Shown here piece after piece: positions 42,846 through 53,764 of a DNA stretch of 64,000 nt. A program made the position numbers and the translations under genes. This DNA comes from Thecaphora thlaspeos (Eukaryota; Basidiomycota; Ustilaginomycetes; Urocystidales; Glomosporiaceae). The DNA is taken from the NCBI GenBank assembly GCA_900291925.1, contig UWYS01000014.1, positions 496,001 through 560,000 on the forward strand. The letters run 5' to 3'. The stretch's first letter is position 1, and every line of letters begins with the position of its first letter. The notes below the pieces were generated by a model. The model was not told the DNA's origin and did not search any database. It saw only the letters and a list, made by a program, of their open reading frames with translations.

Positions 42846-43359
42846 CAATCATTCTGTAGGTCACTCCGATGTAATTGGAGTCCATAGCCTTTTTTTTTTC
42901 TCCCCGTTGTTGCCGCATTGACTCAGTGCCGGACTTCCTATGTCTTGCTCAGAGACAGGTGGGCAGTTGTGAAGTTCCCGCCATGCTGTGAATGGAACGC
43001 CGGGATGACAATGCGATGGTCTGAGGGCTGGGGATGGTATTCTCTAATGCTGAACACGTGGCGTCGAGATGCGATGAGGGTCCGAGCGCGATTGCACCGG
43101 CGTCGACCTCGACTTTGACCGCAGACCTCGGGCCTCGGGCCTCGGACCTCGGACCTCGCTCGACGCTGCATCCTTCTAGTCCGTGCAACACCATCAACGA
43201 CCCGCACCCACCACCCACCCGCATCCACCTATACGCCATCTCCTCCGGTCAGCCCTCTTTCGACCTCTCATCGTCTTACCTGTCGACTAACAGTGTCAGT
43301 CGAAAGCGGACCAGTCAAAGCCTACATAGCAGTAGCAGCAGCAGCTGCAACCGACCACC
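42846..43359. other. Intergenic region upstream of the 43.4-kb gene
   Basis: It contains a T-run just after the tRNA (about 42890-42900), consistent with Pol III termination. A 7-bp repeat CCTCGGG/CCTCGGA in five copies lies at 43126-43160. No gene is seen. Confidence 0.55.
43126..43160. repeat. 7-bp tandem repeat CCTCGG(G/A), 5 copies
   Basis: Five adjacent copies, the last ending CT, lie in the upstream region of the small gene at 43360. Confidence 0.85.
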
Positions 43360-43980
43360 ATGTCGCACGTCCCTAGCGGTTCCTCGACCTTGACGGCCTT
43401 ACCTTCGCATTCTGGCGCTCATGGCGGACATGGCAACAGCAGCAACAGAAACAGCAACAGCGACCGGAACTGCCACAAGAACGACAACCCTCTCTACTCT
43501 GCCGCGTCGCGGATACCACTGATCAAGTCGCCGTCAGTCTCGGTTCCGCCACCCGTCCGACTGCCGTCCGACCTGCACCCGCTCCCACCGGACATCTCTG
43601 CCTACTTTGTCTATCCCTTTTCTCTGGAATCGTACGTGCTGGATCCCAACACCCCTTCTTCGCGTACTGTAGAGGAACTGCAGACGAGATACAGCGAGTA
43701 TCTAAAAAGAAGGGAGGAGGAAAGGGAACAAGAGAAGAGGGATTTGTTGAGACGTATGGCTCCTGGGTGGGCCGAGGGAGGAGGAGGGGTCATGATTCCA
43801 GATTTAACCAAGGCGAAGAAGGGAGGGGATGGGGAAGGGGAAGGGGAAGGGGAAGGGGAGGGGGCGGAAGTGAAGAGCCAGAAGGAGGAGAGAGCACCCA
43901 TCGATGACCTGGTGGATCACCTGGCGATGTTGGAAGCGATGGGTGCTAAACCTGTAGGTGATCCAACCGGGAGGCCCTAG
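43360..43980 (+). CDS. Small protein of unknown function
   Basis: This intronless gene encodes 206 residues, with the ATG in a favourable context (CACCATGTC). After a Ser/Asn/His-rich leader, the centre (about 70-140) looks folded and conserved: LPPDISAYFVYPFSLESYVL, then a charged helix TRYSEYLKRREEEREQEK, then RRMAPGW. A Gly-Glu hexanucleotide repeat encodes GEGEGEGEG near 165, followed by a short amphipathic C-terminal helix (IDDLVDHLAMLEAMGA). I do not recognise the family; nothing suggests a membrane or secreted protein. It is treated as a gene because of its codon use, start context and compact central motif. Confidence 0.65.
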   Translation: MSHVPSGSSTLTALPSHSGAHGGHGNSSNRNSNSDRNCHKNDNPLYSAASRIPLIKSPSVSVPPPVRLPSDLHPLPPDISAYFVYPFSLESYVLDPNTPSSRTVEELQTRYSEYLKRREEEREQEKRDLLRRMAPGWAEGGGGVMIPDLTKAKKGGDGEGEGEGEGEGAEVKSQKEERAPIDDLVDHLAMLEAMGAKPVGDPTGRP

Positions 43981-44474
43981 ACGAGGCGCGCACCTGCTCG
44001 AGATCAGAGATCTTGCCTTTGGACGGCGAAGGGAGGGCCACGATGGAGCAGGTCGCCGCGGGAGGGCATCGCTGGCAGCAACCGCAATATGGAGGCGCAT
44101 GGCCGGGCCGCTCTCAGGCCGGTCGGACCGCCATATGGCACTGCCCTGGTGGTGCTGGAATGAAGAATGACTCGATATGAGGCGAGGCAGGCCGCATGCG
44201 ATGCTGTCGCTAAAGGGACACGCTGCGCAAATCGGCCATGGAGCGCGACAGTGGAGCAACAGCAAGCCTTCGGGAGCGTTTCGTCCGCATCGACTGACGG
44301 GCGCGTTGGCGCGGACGGACCTCCACTTTGCGTCATTTGCTCGCCCCGACACACCCGCTCTTCACCGCCGGACCGCCACCACCACTACCACCATCACCAC
44401 CGCCCTCTGTGCCATCCATCGTCAACGCCTCTCGACCGCACGCACACACGCACGCACGCATACCATCAGCAGTC
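43981..44474. other. Intergenic region between two small plus-strand genes
   Basis: The 494 bp hold no recognisable gene. CAC-rich and ACGC-rich tracts just before 44475 look like a 5' UTR. Confidence 0.5.
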
Positions 44475-45041
44475 ATGACCTCAACAAAGCCCTCGTCCCG
44501 CACTCTCCCCGCCTCTCTTCGCCCTCTTGTCACACGCGGTTCAGACGACGCTCTCCCCTCTCTACGGCCCACGCACCCTTACGACGCCACCCTCACCTCT
44601 CAGATCAACTCCCTTTCCTATCCTCCTTCTCTCCTCGCCGTCCTTCACCTTCTAAACGACGACCTCGACTCGGCGCATGAAATCGTCCAGAACGACGACG
44701 GTAACCCTTCTTCCAACTACGTCCACTCCATCCTCCACCGTCGAGAAGCGGATTATTGGAATTCCAAATGGTGGTTGGATCAGTTCAGACATCCCTTCAT
44801 CCAACGTCTGTACGGGAACGAAGAGTATGCAGAGGCCAGAGACAAGGCAAAGAGGTTCGTCGATGAGGTCGAAGCGTTGGTGGGCAATAAGGGCAAAGGT
44901 GGAGCGACGACGGCCTGTGGTGCCCGAAAGAAGATGCATGAGCTCAAGCAGTGGCAGTGGAGGGAGATCAAGGGTCTGGCTGAGTGGGTGTTCAACGAGT
45001 GTGGAGTCAAGCTGGACGTGTCCAAGACCGAGGAGGCTTAG
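44475..45041 (+). CDS. Conserved-looking small cytosolic protein, function unknown
   Basis: This intronless gene encodes 188 residues. It has no signal peptide or membrane segment. The middle part (LAVLHLLNDDLDSAHEIVQ, NYVHSILHRREADYWNSKWW) is rich in invariant-looking Trp/His/Arg residues and alpha-helical. The rest ends in a helical, charged tail (WQWREIKGLAEWVFNECGV). I believe similar proteins occur in other fungi but cannot name a characterised one. Its stop codon lies 170 bp from that of the convergent cysteine synthase homologue. Confidence 0.75.
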   Translation: MTSTKPSSRTLPASLRPLVTRGSDDALPSLRPTHPYDATLTSQINSLSYPPSLLAVLHLLNDDLDSAHEIVQNDDGNPSSNYVHSILHRREADYWNSKWWLDQFRHPFIQRLYGNEEYAEARDKAKRFVDEVEALVGNKGKGGATTACGARKKMHELKQWQWREIKGLAEWVFNECGVKLDVSKTEEA

Positions 45042-45210
45042 CTCATGGTTGCACATCCGAGGAGGCACGGTCAGCAGCATGCCCCTTCCCCCCCCGGGCC
45101 TCTACCTTGAGCGGTCGCCGCATCAGGTTTTGCGCACAAAGCTGCAAGTCGGCACCATCTATCCGCATTGCAAGAAGATCTACGCCGACACCACAGCCGC
45201 AGCCGCCTAT

Positions 45211-47331
45211 TTACGCCTCCTGCAAGATATCCGAAATGTCGCTACTCCCCGCATCGTCGACACCTAGCCGCTTCAAGGTATCGTCGTCGTGGAACTTGGA
45301 GATGTGTCGCGCGCCCGAGTCGCAGCTGCATGCAGAGAGCGGTCAAGTAGACGCAGTTCGGTTTGGTTCGAAAGGTTAGCAGAAATACGGAATGGACGAA
45401 GAGGGAGGTAGAGGGGTGCAAGGAAAGAGGAGACCCACAGGATGGTGACGACGACGGGTGGCGGGTCGGAGCCACGCTCCTTTTTCAGCCGAAGAGCCGT
45501 CCGCACGGCGACGACGCAGTTGACGGCGGACGACGAGCCCAGGAAGAGGCCGTCGCTGTGTTAGGGTAGCGTACATCAGGGCGCAGAGTCGGAGAGACGG
45601 ACGATGTCAGCGAGCCCTGGTCCATCACCCTTCTACGCGCGACCTGTTCGTACCGGCACCATTCAACTCACTTGAGGACGAGCCACCTCCCCATCCTAGC
45701 CGCCTGATCGTCCGTCACCCTGACGGCATCATCGACGCACTGCAAACCCATCTCCAGATTCTTGGTCAGGCGGTTGATGCCAATACCCTCCACTATGGAA
45801 TCGACCTGGTGTCTCCTCCTCTTCCCTTCGGCCTCGGTAGGGCTGTACATGACGCCGAACTTGACTCTGTTGTACAGACCCGAACCCTGCGGGTCGGCCA
45901 GCACCACGCGCACCTCGCCGTGCGCCCGCGGACCGTTAAGGAAATTGTGTCTGTTATCGTTGCGGCACGATTCGCGCTTCAGATAGGCAGCGCAACCGCC
46001 CAGCGTCCCGCCTGTTCCCGCTCCGGCGACGAAGGCATCGAGCAGTCCGCCTGTCTGCCGCCAGATCTCCGGACCAGTGTTGTTGTAGTGAGCCCAGAAG
46101 TTGGAAGGATTCTCGAACTGTCGACAACGGCCGCGGCAAGAAGCGGATCAAAGTGTCGCGTCGCTGTCTGTCAGCCCGGACGGACTGGGTGATCGTGCAT
46201 GTCGGCTGCCCTCGTCCTGAACATACCTGGTCGGCAAAGAAGCCGCGCGGCCGCTTCTTCAGCTCGTCGTCCTGGCTTGCGTCGAAGGTCATCGACTTCG
46301 TCGACACGACGAGATCGCTCCGGTGCACGCCGTCGCCCGCCTGGCCCTTTTGGTCTCCGGTCTCGGACTTGAAGTGGTACCCCGCATTCATGGCATCGGA
46401 ATGCGGTCCGACCAGCTCGATGTCGCCAAAGTCCTCGGCGCGCGCTCTCGCCTCGTTGACGAACTGAGGGCCAACACGGAAGAAGCGGGACGACGGGCCG
46501 GTTGAGCATGGACGATCTCGAAGTGGAAGTGGCCATGGACCCCGCGCGGTGAGTCGTGACTTACGTGTCTAGGATCTACGATGCCCCTAGGTCGGACGGA
46601 ATCGATCTCGGCGCCTAGCTTGCGCAGAACGTCGACCTTTTCTCTTGCGACGTCGTCCGGGATGACCTGCGTTACGTTCGAGCAGGGGGGACAGGACGTC
46701 GTCAGCGATGCCGTCCAACAGCAGGTCAGGAACGGTGTGTAATAAGACCTGGACTCACGATCGAGCACCGATACCCCTTGGCTCTCGCCAGCGTTGCGAG
46801 CGAGATGCCGGTGGATCCGACGGTGCCTTCGAAGATGCAGCTCCCGGTGTGAGGATGTAAGAGGCCTTCCTCTTCTGCGTCGTTGAGGATCTGCAGTGCG
46901 ACGCGGTCCTTTGGACTCCCCGCCGGGTTGAGGAACTCTGCCTTTCCCAGGATCTCGCACCCGGTGAGGTCCGAGAGGCTGTTTATGCGCATCAGCGGCG
47001 TGTTGCCAATCAGTCCCTCGATGCCGCGCACCACCTGTCCGCTGCGAATCTGGATCGAGTCGCGTCCCCTCGCCTCGCGCCGCAGCCGCTCCTCTTCGTC
47101 CTCATCGTCGAGCCCGTAGGCCCTGAGTTGTCGTCTGCGTCTCTTGCGTTCGCGCTTTTCGGCGAGATAGAAGACGGAGGTGAGGGACGAGAGGCCGAGC
47201 ACGAGGCCGGTGCAGAGGCCAAGGAAGAAGGTCGACCTGCGGTGGTGCGCGAGGAAGTTGGTCCAGAAGGAGAGGTGGCCCGCGGAAGGAACCGAGCCCG
47301 CGGCGAAGCTCAGTGAGGAGCTCGTCGACAT
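45211..47331 (-). CDS. MCY1: Mcy1-type cysteine synthase homologue, membrane-anchored
   Basis: Six exons, complement(45211..45325, 45439..45555, 45672..46117, 46227..46463, 46565..46666, 46759..47331), encode 529 residues. An N-terminal hydrophobic segment (about 32-56, [16 protein letters not shown]) is followed by Arg/Lys, as in yeast YGR012W on the mitochondrial outer membrane. The fold-type II PLP domain has [24 protein letters not shown] with the PLP lysine at Lys141, [43 protein letters not shown] and [10 protein letters not shown], ending [11 protein letters not shown]. In true cysteine synthases the second loop reads TSGNTG; here it is TVGSTG, so O-acetylserine sulfhydrylase activity is uncertain. 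An insertion of about 20 residues follows LKRES. All joins restore family sequence. It diverges from PER1. Confidence 0.92.
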
Positions 47332-48240
47332 TGTGGCAGCTGCGATGGTCGGCCAAAGGCGGGATGGCCGAGCGGGCGGAGAATGAGGTCTTTTGAGGGC
47401 GACGTTGTTTCGAGAAGGTTGCTAGCGTCGCCCTTCGGTGGTTCTGCATGAGCCAGTTCAGTCGAAAGGCCGCTGTATGGTCTTGCCTGTACGCTGTAGG
47501 AAGGAGGGGGCGGTCAGTGCGTTGCGGAAGGAGCCGAAGGGAGTTGACGAAGAGGAGGCCGGGCCGACCAGACGATGGCGGGAAGAAGACGGTCGAAGCG
47601 GCCTAGTCATCTGCCCTGGTGGACCCTGGCCTGAGGCTGAATGTGGGCGGCCGATCTTGTGCCCTCCACCCTACTTCCTCTTCTGCCCGGCCTTCATCTC
47701 GATCGCCGACGAAAGCAACCTGGCCTTCCTTTCACCCTGCATCCCCTTCGACACATCACCACTATAATCACGATCACGGTGAGACACACTCCTTCGGCTC
47801 ACCCGCAAGGCCTGGCTTCGCGACCATCACACTTCCTTTTGCGCCCGTCCACCTCGGCTACATCCGCTGTACCGCAAACGTTCGGGCGCCCCGTACCTGT
47901 ACAATCTCAAGCCTCACCCCAGCTCATCCACAGCGTCACAGTCAGTCTCGCATGCGTGAGCGTCCCCTGCCTCTCCTGGTCACGCAGGGTTGTCGAAACA
48001 ACCAGAAGGACAAGCCCCCGTTTGCCGCCTGGACCGACCCGACACCCGGCCGGGGACCTCCTACACCGCAGTGTTTAGTTCATTCATTGTCCGCCGTGTC
48101 TGGGAACTGCCCTCGACAAGCCTCCTGCAGCCTCGCAGGTCCCGCCTTGTAGAGCGATCAGACCGCCTCCGACAGACAACGGAGCCTATTGACGATTCCT
48201 CACCGCCGTCGCCCCTCCTCCTCTCGCACCAGCCGCCAAG
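47332..48240. promoter_or_regulatory. Divergent upstream region of MCY1 and PER1
   Basis: The 909 bp between two head-to-head genes contain only short overlapping frames. I see no repeat or gene. Confidence 0.5.
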
Positions 48241-49935
48241 ATGACAGACACACAAACATCCTCATTCGTCCGAGACACTACTGCTTCCGTCTGCAGCGGG
48301 AGATCACAACGACGGCATACGAGAGGCTACAAGCGCCGTGCCGCGCCACCGCTCCCGCTGCGGTACCTCGTCGTCGCCCTGCTCGTCGGCCTCCTCTGCC
48401 TCGCTCCAACTCTGGCCTCGGCATCCCAGGGCGACAGGTCGCCGGAGTACAAGGACTGCGTCGCCTCGTGCACCGCCGATGCTTGCCGCGACCATGTCGA
48501 CGACGGCGTCGTCAAGGCCCGCCGGCTCCCCTGGATCCTCCGTATGACCAAGTGGACGTGTGAGGACGACTGCAAGTACCACTGCACCCACATGGTCACC
48601 AACGACGCCGCCGCCCGCGTCCGCAGGATCCGCCATGAGGCAGAGCAGGCGGCCGACGCCATGTTCCAGGCGGGCACCATCTCGATGGCATCCCGTGCAA
48701 CTCAGGCGGAGCAGATGGTCCAGGAACGCCTCGCGCAGCTGCGGCCTGTCCAGAAGCAGATGGTCCAGTATCACGGCAAGTGGGTCTTTGTTCGCTTCCT
48801 CGGCGCCCAGGAGCCGCTCAGCGTCATCTTCAGCCTGCTCAACCTGCGCGTCCAGCTCAAAGCGCTCCTGATGCTGCGCAAGCAGCTGCCTGATGCCTTC
48901 CCGCTCAAGCTCGTCTACATCATCCACACGCTCATCAGCATCAACGCCTGGCTCTGGTCGGCCATGTTCCACACACGTGACAAGAACCTGACCGAGAAGC
49001 TCGACTATTACAGCGCCGCCGCCTTCATCCTTAGCGGCTTCTTCTTCAGCGCCTGCAGGCTCTTCCGCCTCTCGCCAGGCACCGCCGGCTTCCGTACGCT
49101 CCAGCGCGCCTGTATCGTCGCCCTCGCTCTCCACGTCATCTACCTCAGCATCGGCCGGTTCGACTACGCCTACAACATGACGGCCAACGTCTGCGTCGGC
49201 CTTGCGCACAACGTCCTCTGGCTGATCTACTCGTTCCGGCCCTCGACGTTCCCGAGCAACGTCATCGCCGACCGGTCGGCCGCATCGCGCGCAGCCCTCC
49301 GCGCCTCGAAGCCGCCCTCGGCGCTCGCGACGCCAGACAGAAGCTCGACGCCGCCGGTACCGGTCGTCACCAACATCGGACCGCCGTCGTCGTCAATCAG
49401 GGTGAGAAGGCGCCTCCAGCTGCTCATCGGCCTGATGACGGCAGCGGCGCTGCTCGAGGTGCTCGACTTTCCGCCGATACTGCGCTTCCTCGACACCCAC
49501 TCGCTCTGGCACCTCGCGACGGTCCCGATCAGCGAGATGTGGTACCGCTGGCTGGCCGACGACGCGCGCGAGTGCGTCAGCACGGGTTGGTGGCTCGGCG
49601 ATGCGCTCCAGACGCCGGCGATGGCCAAACAGGCCGCTACGGCGATAGGACAGGCGCGTGACTGGGCAGGCGACAAGCTTAAGGGACGTGCCGCCGTGCT
49701 GGCGCAGAACATGGAGCTCAACGTGCTCACGGCCAAGCTCAATGAGCTGGCGAATCGCGCCGGCTTCTCGCCCGGCGGCGTCGGCGGAAGCGGTGGCAGC
49801 AGCGTCGAGTACGACGGATCGGCAGCGTCTCGAGAGGCGGGGAGCTCGACGGGGATCGAGCTGGGCGCCCCGTCGGGTCTGTCTGAGCGAGAGAGGGAAA
49901 AGGCGAGAAAGCTGGGCGAGAGGATGCGGGTGTGA
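48241..49935 (+). CDS. PER1: Per1/PGAP3-like GPI-anchor remodelling protein
   Basis: This intronless gene encodes 564 residues. After a basic leader, a signal-anchor (LRYLVVALLVGLLCLAPTLA, about 40-60) precedes the lumenal Cys-rich segment CVASCTADACRDHV and WTCEDDCKYHCTH typical of Per1. QYHGKWVFVRFLGAQEPLSV opens the membrane domain. The conserved Ser, Asp and His positions of the CREST superfamily appear in WLWSAMFHTRDKNLTEKLDY and GLAHNVLW. VLDFPPILRFLDTHSLWHLA gives the late His pair. Per1 removes the sn-2 acyl chain of GPI anchors in the ER. A low-complexity insertion (Ser/Pro/Thr, about 340-385) and a 65-residue C-terminal tail make it larger than yeast Per1 (357). Confidence 0.9.
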   Translation: MTDTQTSSFVRDTTASVCSGRSQRRHTRGYKRRAAPPLPLRYLVVALLVGLLCLAPTLASASQGDRSPEYKDCVASCTADACRDHVDDGVVKARRLPWILRMTKWTCEDDCKYHCTHMVTNDAAARVRRIRHEAEQAADAMFQAGTISMASRATQAEQMVQERLAQLRPVQKQMVQYHGKWVFVRFLGAQEPLSVIFSLLNLRVQLKALLMLRKQLPDAFPLKLVYIIHTLISINAWLWSAMFHTRDKNLTEKLDYYSAAAFILSGFFFSACRLFRLSPGTAGFRTLQRACIVALALHVIYLSIGRFDYAYNMTANVCVGLAHNVLWLIYSFRPSTFPSNVIADRSAASRAALRASKPPSALATPDRSSTPPVPVVTNIGPPSSSIRVRRRLQLLIGLMTAAALLEVLDFPPILRFLDTHSLWHLATVPISEMWYRWLADDARECVSTGWWLGDALQTPAMAKQAATAIGQARDWAGDKLKGRAAVLAQNMELNVLTAKLNELANRAGFSPGGVGGSGGSSVEYDGSAASREAGSSTGIELGAPSGLSEREREKARKLGERMRV

Positions 49936-50145
49936 ACTCGAAGTATTGCAAGGACAAGCAAGGGATCAGCGATGTCACTTTCATTCAGAAATAGTAGCCA
50001 GTAGTCGAACCCCAAAACTAGAATACAAAATGTGTACCGTACAAACCCGCTCCATCGCGCGATACAGCTCGTGGTAAGGTGTCGCTGAAAAAAGGCTCTC
50101 TAGGCGGCCTGGACAGCAACGAACGGAAAAAAGTTATTAAAAGAA
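49936..50145. other. PER1 3' region
   Basis: These 210 bp lie between the PER1 stop codon and the tRNA-Arg gene. An A-rich segment (about 50120-50145) sits where the Pol III terminator of the minus-strand tRNA would be. Confidence 0.5.
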
Positions 50146-50260
50146 TGACCAGCCTGGGGCTCGAACCCAGAATCTCCTGATTACACAATTTAAAGCACAC
50201 AACGTGTGTACTACGATTGCGACTCGTAGTCAGACGCCTTACCAATTGGGCCAACCAGCC
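50146..50260 (-). tRNA. tRNA-Arg(ACG) with a 42-nt intron
   Basis: Read on the minus strand, acceptor GGCTGGT pairs with GCTGGTC (four G-T wobbles, unusual). The D arm is GCCCAATTGGTAAGGC. Anticodon stem TCTGA pairs with TCAGG, with loop CT-ACG-A-A; the anticodon is the complement of 50225-50227. The intron (50182-50223) lies one base 3' of the anticodon. The T arm CTGGG-TTCGAGC-CCCAG and discriminator A are standard. The wobble-rich acceptor slightly lowers confidence that the gene is fully functional. Confidence 0.87.
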
Positions 50261-50494
50261 ACTTGATATTACGCATCTGAATATTAGTATGAATATACAT
50301 TTTTGTAATTCCTTTGTGGCCTCGCCGTATGATTTGAAATGGCAGGCGCCAGCTGGAGACTTCGGACTTTTGCCGAAGAGGGGCGCGGGTCGAGTCAGTC
50401 GGCCCCGCCTCCTCCCTCGTCGCTTCTTCCTTCCTCCTGCATCCTCTAGAACCCCTTCCGCCCCAGGCTCCCCTGCCCCAATCTCATTCTCACC
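50261..50494. promoter_or_regulatory. LYS4 promoter region
   Basis: These 234 bp lie between the tRNA-Arg 5' end and the homoaconitase ATG; the part next to the tRNA is AT-rich. Confidence 0.5.
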
Positions 50495-52729
50495 ATGAGG
50501 GCATCCTCTGTCCTCCGTCTCAGGGCACACATCGGTCACACAAGCGCCTTCGCACCATCACCATCATCGTCGGCACGCCGCGGCCTGGCGACACACGCGC
50601 CTACCTCAAACCTCATTGAGAAGATCGTCCAGCGCTATGCCGTCGATCTCTCGCCCAACCAGCAGGTCAGGTCGGGAGACTACGTCTCAATCCGTCCCAA
50701 CGTCGTCATGACCCACGACAACACCGGGCCCGTCATCTCCAAGTTTGGCAGCATCGGCGCCACCGCCATCAAGAACCCGGACCAGATCGTCTTTGCGCTT
50801 GACCACGACGTCCAGAACAAGTCGGACAAGAACCTCCAAAAGTACAGCAAGATCGAGAGCTTTGCCAGGCAGCAGGGCGTCGACTTCTACCCGGCCGGAA
50901 GGGGTATCGGACACCAGGTGCTCGTCGAAGAGGGCTACGCCTTCCCGCAGACGCTCGCCGTGGCGTCCGACAGCCACTCGAACATGTACGGCGGCGTGGG
51001 GTGCCTGGGGACGCCGATCGTCAGGACCGATGCCGCCGCCATCTGGGCGACGGGACAGACGTGGTGGCAGATTCCTCAGGTAGTCAAGGTGGAGCTCAAG
51101 GGCAACCTACCCGCCGGCGTCACGGGCAAGGATGTTATCGTCGCCCTTTGCGGCTACTTTAACGAGGACCAGGTGCTCAACGCCGCCATCGAGTTTACCG
51201 GCTCCGGCCTCGATCGCCTCTCGATTGACGAGCGCCTCGCCATCTCCAACATGACGACCGAGTGGGGCGCGCTCGCCGGCGTCTTCCCTGTCGACGACGT
51301 CACGCTCTCGTGGTACGAGAAGCAGATCCGCAAGCGCGACAAGCTCGAGTTCCAGCTCGGCTCGTCGCCCTCGCCCTCGCAGAACCACCCTCGCCTAAAC
51401 CTCGAGCGCCTCGAGCGCCTTTCCAACGACCTTCTCCGTGCAGACTCGGGCGCTTCGTACGCCAAGCACCTCACCCTCGACCTTTCGACGCTGACGCCGC
51501 ACGTCTCAGGCCCCAACAGCGTCAAGGTCTCGACGCCCCTCGATCAACTGGCCGCCCAGAACATCGCCATCCAGAAGGCCTATCTGGTCTCCTGCGTCAA
51601 CTCGCGCGTCTCAGACCTCAAGGCGGCGGCCGACGTGATCCGCGGCAAGAAGGTAGCCAAGGGTGTCGGGTTCTACGTCGCCGCCGCCTCGAGCGTGGTG
51701 CAGCAGGAGGCCGAGGCGGCCGGAGACTGGGGCGCGCTGATGGCCGCGGGCGCTCGACCCCTCCCGGCAGGTTGCGGACCTTGCATCGGTCTCGGCGTCG
51801 GGCTGCTCGAGGACGGCGAGGTGGGCATTTCGGCGACTAACAGGAACTACAAGGGCCGCATGGGGTCGCCCAACGCGCAGGCATACCTCGCCTCGCCCGC
51901 CGTAGTGGCCGCCTCGGCGATCGAGGGCAGGATCTGCGGACCCAAGGACCTCGATCCCAAGAACCTCCCTCCCTCCGACGGTCTTGCCTACTCGATCACG
52001 GTGGCCGATACGGCTTCCGCCTCGTCCTCTGACGGCAGCGCCGCGTCGTCCGCTGCCACTCCGGCCCCCGCCGAAGACTCGCTTCTCCCTTCCTTCCCAT
52101 CCTCCTTCACCGGTCCGCTCCTCTTTGCGCCGCAAGATAACCTCAACACCGACGGCATCTACCCTGGCAAGTACACCTACCAGGACGATATTACGCCGGA
52201 AAAGCAGGCGCAGGTGGTGATGGAGAACTACGACGCCAACTTCGCCTCGATCGTCTCGTCGCTCCTTCCCTCTCTGCCCGCGCCGAGCGAGGGCGGACGG
52301 GCCGGACCGATCCTGATTGGCGGGTACAACTTCGGGACGGGTTCGTCGCGCGAGCAGGCCGCGACGGCGCTCAAGTACGCCGGCATTCCTCTGGTCATTG
52401 CTGGATCGTTCGGCGACATCTTCAAGCGGAACGCCATCAACAACGGCTTGATTTGCCTGGAATGCCCCGAGCTGGTGGATTCGTTGACGCAAAGGTTTGC
52501 AAAGGACGGAAAGAGGGGTGCCGGCGGCAAGAAGGACGGAGAGATCACCGTCGTGCTGGATCAGGTCGAGGCGAGCGTGAGAAGCGTCAATGGAGAGTTC
52601 AAGGTTCAGTGGAAGGACGCGGAGAAGAAGTTGGAGCAGTACACGACCATCCCTGCCGGCATCGGAAGGAGCGTGCAGGAGATCTTTGTAGCGGGCGGCT
52701 TGGAAAAGTGGGTCAAGCAGAGGATCTGA
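50495..52729 (+). CDS. LYS4: Homoaconitase, mitochondrial (lysine biosynthesis)
   Basis: This intronless gene encodes 744 residues. The N-terminus ([15 protein letters not shown] to about 32) is an Arg/Ser-rich mitochondrial presequence ending near RRGLATHA. The aconitase fold is clear: [41 protein letters not shown] and [14 protein letters not shown]. The cluster ligands are Cys367 in [11 protein letters not shown] and Cys427/Cys430 in [21 protein letters not shown] and the swivel-domain [19 protein letters not shown] complete the active site. It converts homocitrate/homoaconitate to homoisocitrate in the alpha-aminoadipate pathway and needs a [4Fe-4S] cluster. An Ala/Ser/Pro-rich spacer joins the catalytic and swivel domains (about 510-535). 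Confidence 0.97.
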   Translation: MRASSVLRLRAHIGHTSAFAPSPSSSARRGLATHAPTSNLIEKIVQRYAVDLSPNQQVRSGDYVSIRPNVVMTHDNTGPVISKFGSIGATAIKNPDQIVFALDHDVQNKSDKNLQKYSKIESFARQQGVDFYPAGRGIGHQVLVEEGYAFPQTLAVASDSHSNMYGGVGCLGTPIVRTDAAAIWATGQTWWQIPQVVKVELKGNLPAGVTGKDVIVALCGYFNEDQVLNAAIEFTGSGLDRLSIDERLAISNMTTEWGALAGVFPVDDVTLSWYEKQIRKRDKLEFQLGSSPSPSQNHPRLNLERLERLSNDLLRADSGASYAKHLTLDLSTLTPHVSGPNSVKVSTPLDQLAAQNIAIQKAYLVSCVNSRVSDLKAAADVIRGKKVAKGVGFYVAAASSVVQQEAEAAGDWGALMAAGARPLPAGCGPCIGLGVGLLEDGEVGISATNRNYKGRMGSPNAQAYLASPAVVAASAIEGRICGPKDLDPKNLPPSDGLAYSITVADTASASSSDGSAASSAATPAPAEDSLLPSFPSSFTGPLLFAPQDNLNTDGIYPGKYTYQDDITPEKQAQVVMENYDANFASIVSSLLPSLPAPSEGGRAGPILIGGYNFGTGSSREQAATALKYAGIPLVIAGSFGDIFKRNAINNGLICLECPELVDSLTQRFAKDGKRGAGGKKDGEITVVLDQVEASVRSVNGEFKVQWKDAEKKLEQYTTIPAGIGRSVQEIFVAGGLEKWVKQRI

Positions 52730-53764
52730 GAGCGCCCGCGTCTTCCCAGGACCTAGCTGGTGTCTTTCTTTCTTCGATGTCGTGTAGTTTGCTACAATCG
52801 CAACGATGTTGTATCTTTTTTGCAGGCCAAGAGGTCAGTGGTTGGGTCTGTTGTCGGTGCCAATGGTCTCGAATGGTAGGGCCTGCAGAAGCAGGCGAAG
52901 GGATGATGCCTGCGACCGTCTCGCGGTGGGCAATGGACGAGACCATCAGGGCATGAGGGGACCAGGTATATCGCGCTGTGCGATTGCTAGCTCATCACCG
53001 CCGGGCGATACGTATCCAATTCCAAATCGCAACGACACCTAATCCCCCGGGGCCTCTTTTCACCATTCGCTCCCCTTTTCCGTAGGAAGAACTTTCCTTC
53101 GCAACCCTAACCAAGCCCGAGCGAACAGACGAGCAAACGAGCAAAGCTATGCATATGAATGGGGACGTTGTACTTCTTTCATCTTTGGCAAAATGGTAGC
53201 ATCGAGAGAAGGCATCTAGTAATACAGTAGTAGTGGGGTCGGGGTGGGTTGTGTTTCGCAACGACCTCGTCAGACCTTTCTAACGAGTGACAGGAGTAGG
53301 AACGTGGGTCCTCGGAGAGAGCAGCTGAGAGATACAGGAGGCGATAGGGAGGAAGGGGGGCATGCTGGACCGGCTGCTTAAAAGGGGCGAAAGAAAGGGT
53401 AGAAGGGTATCATGATCTCTAAATATGACGAGATTGTCGATGCAGGAAAGAAAAAATGAACAACGCAGGTGGGGATTATAGAGGTTATGCCATGATGAGA
53501 TGCGATGTGATGAGTCTAAGAGTGTGGTGAGACTATGCCTAGGGGAAGCTCGTGATCATCATCGAAGATCCGAGCCGGGTAGGTTGAGGGTTTTAGGGTT
53601 TTTCTTTCTCCGTAGCGATGGTTGGATAAGCGCGGATGGAGAGGATATGTATATAGAAGGATGCACTTTCTATCTTGAGGGAAAAGAAATCCTCAGCATG
53701 GAGAAAGATGTGTTTGGATGCTGCGTCGTGTGGAGTTGCTGGACCCATGACGAGGGAAAGGGCT
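52730..53764. other. Convergent 3' region of LYS4 and CLN1
   Basis: A full 1.03 kb separates two converging genes, more than at the other convergent pairs here (152 and 170 bp). It is somewhat AT-richer. A 108-residue plus-strand frame (53500-53826) runs into the cyclin 3' end and has no family features. It could hold a long CLN1 3' UTR. Confidence 0.5.
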
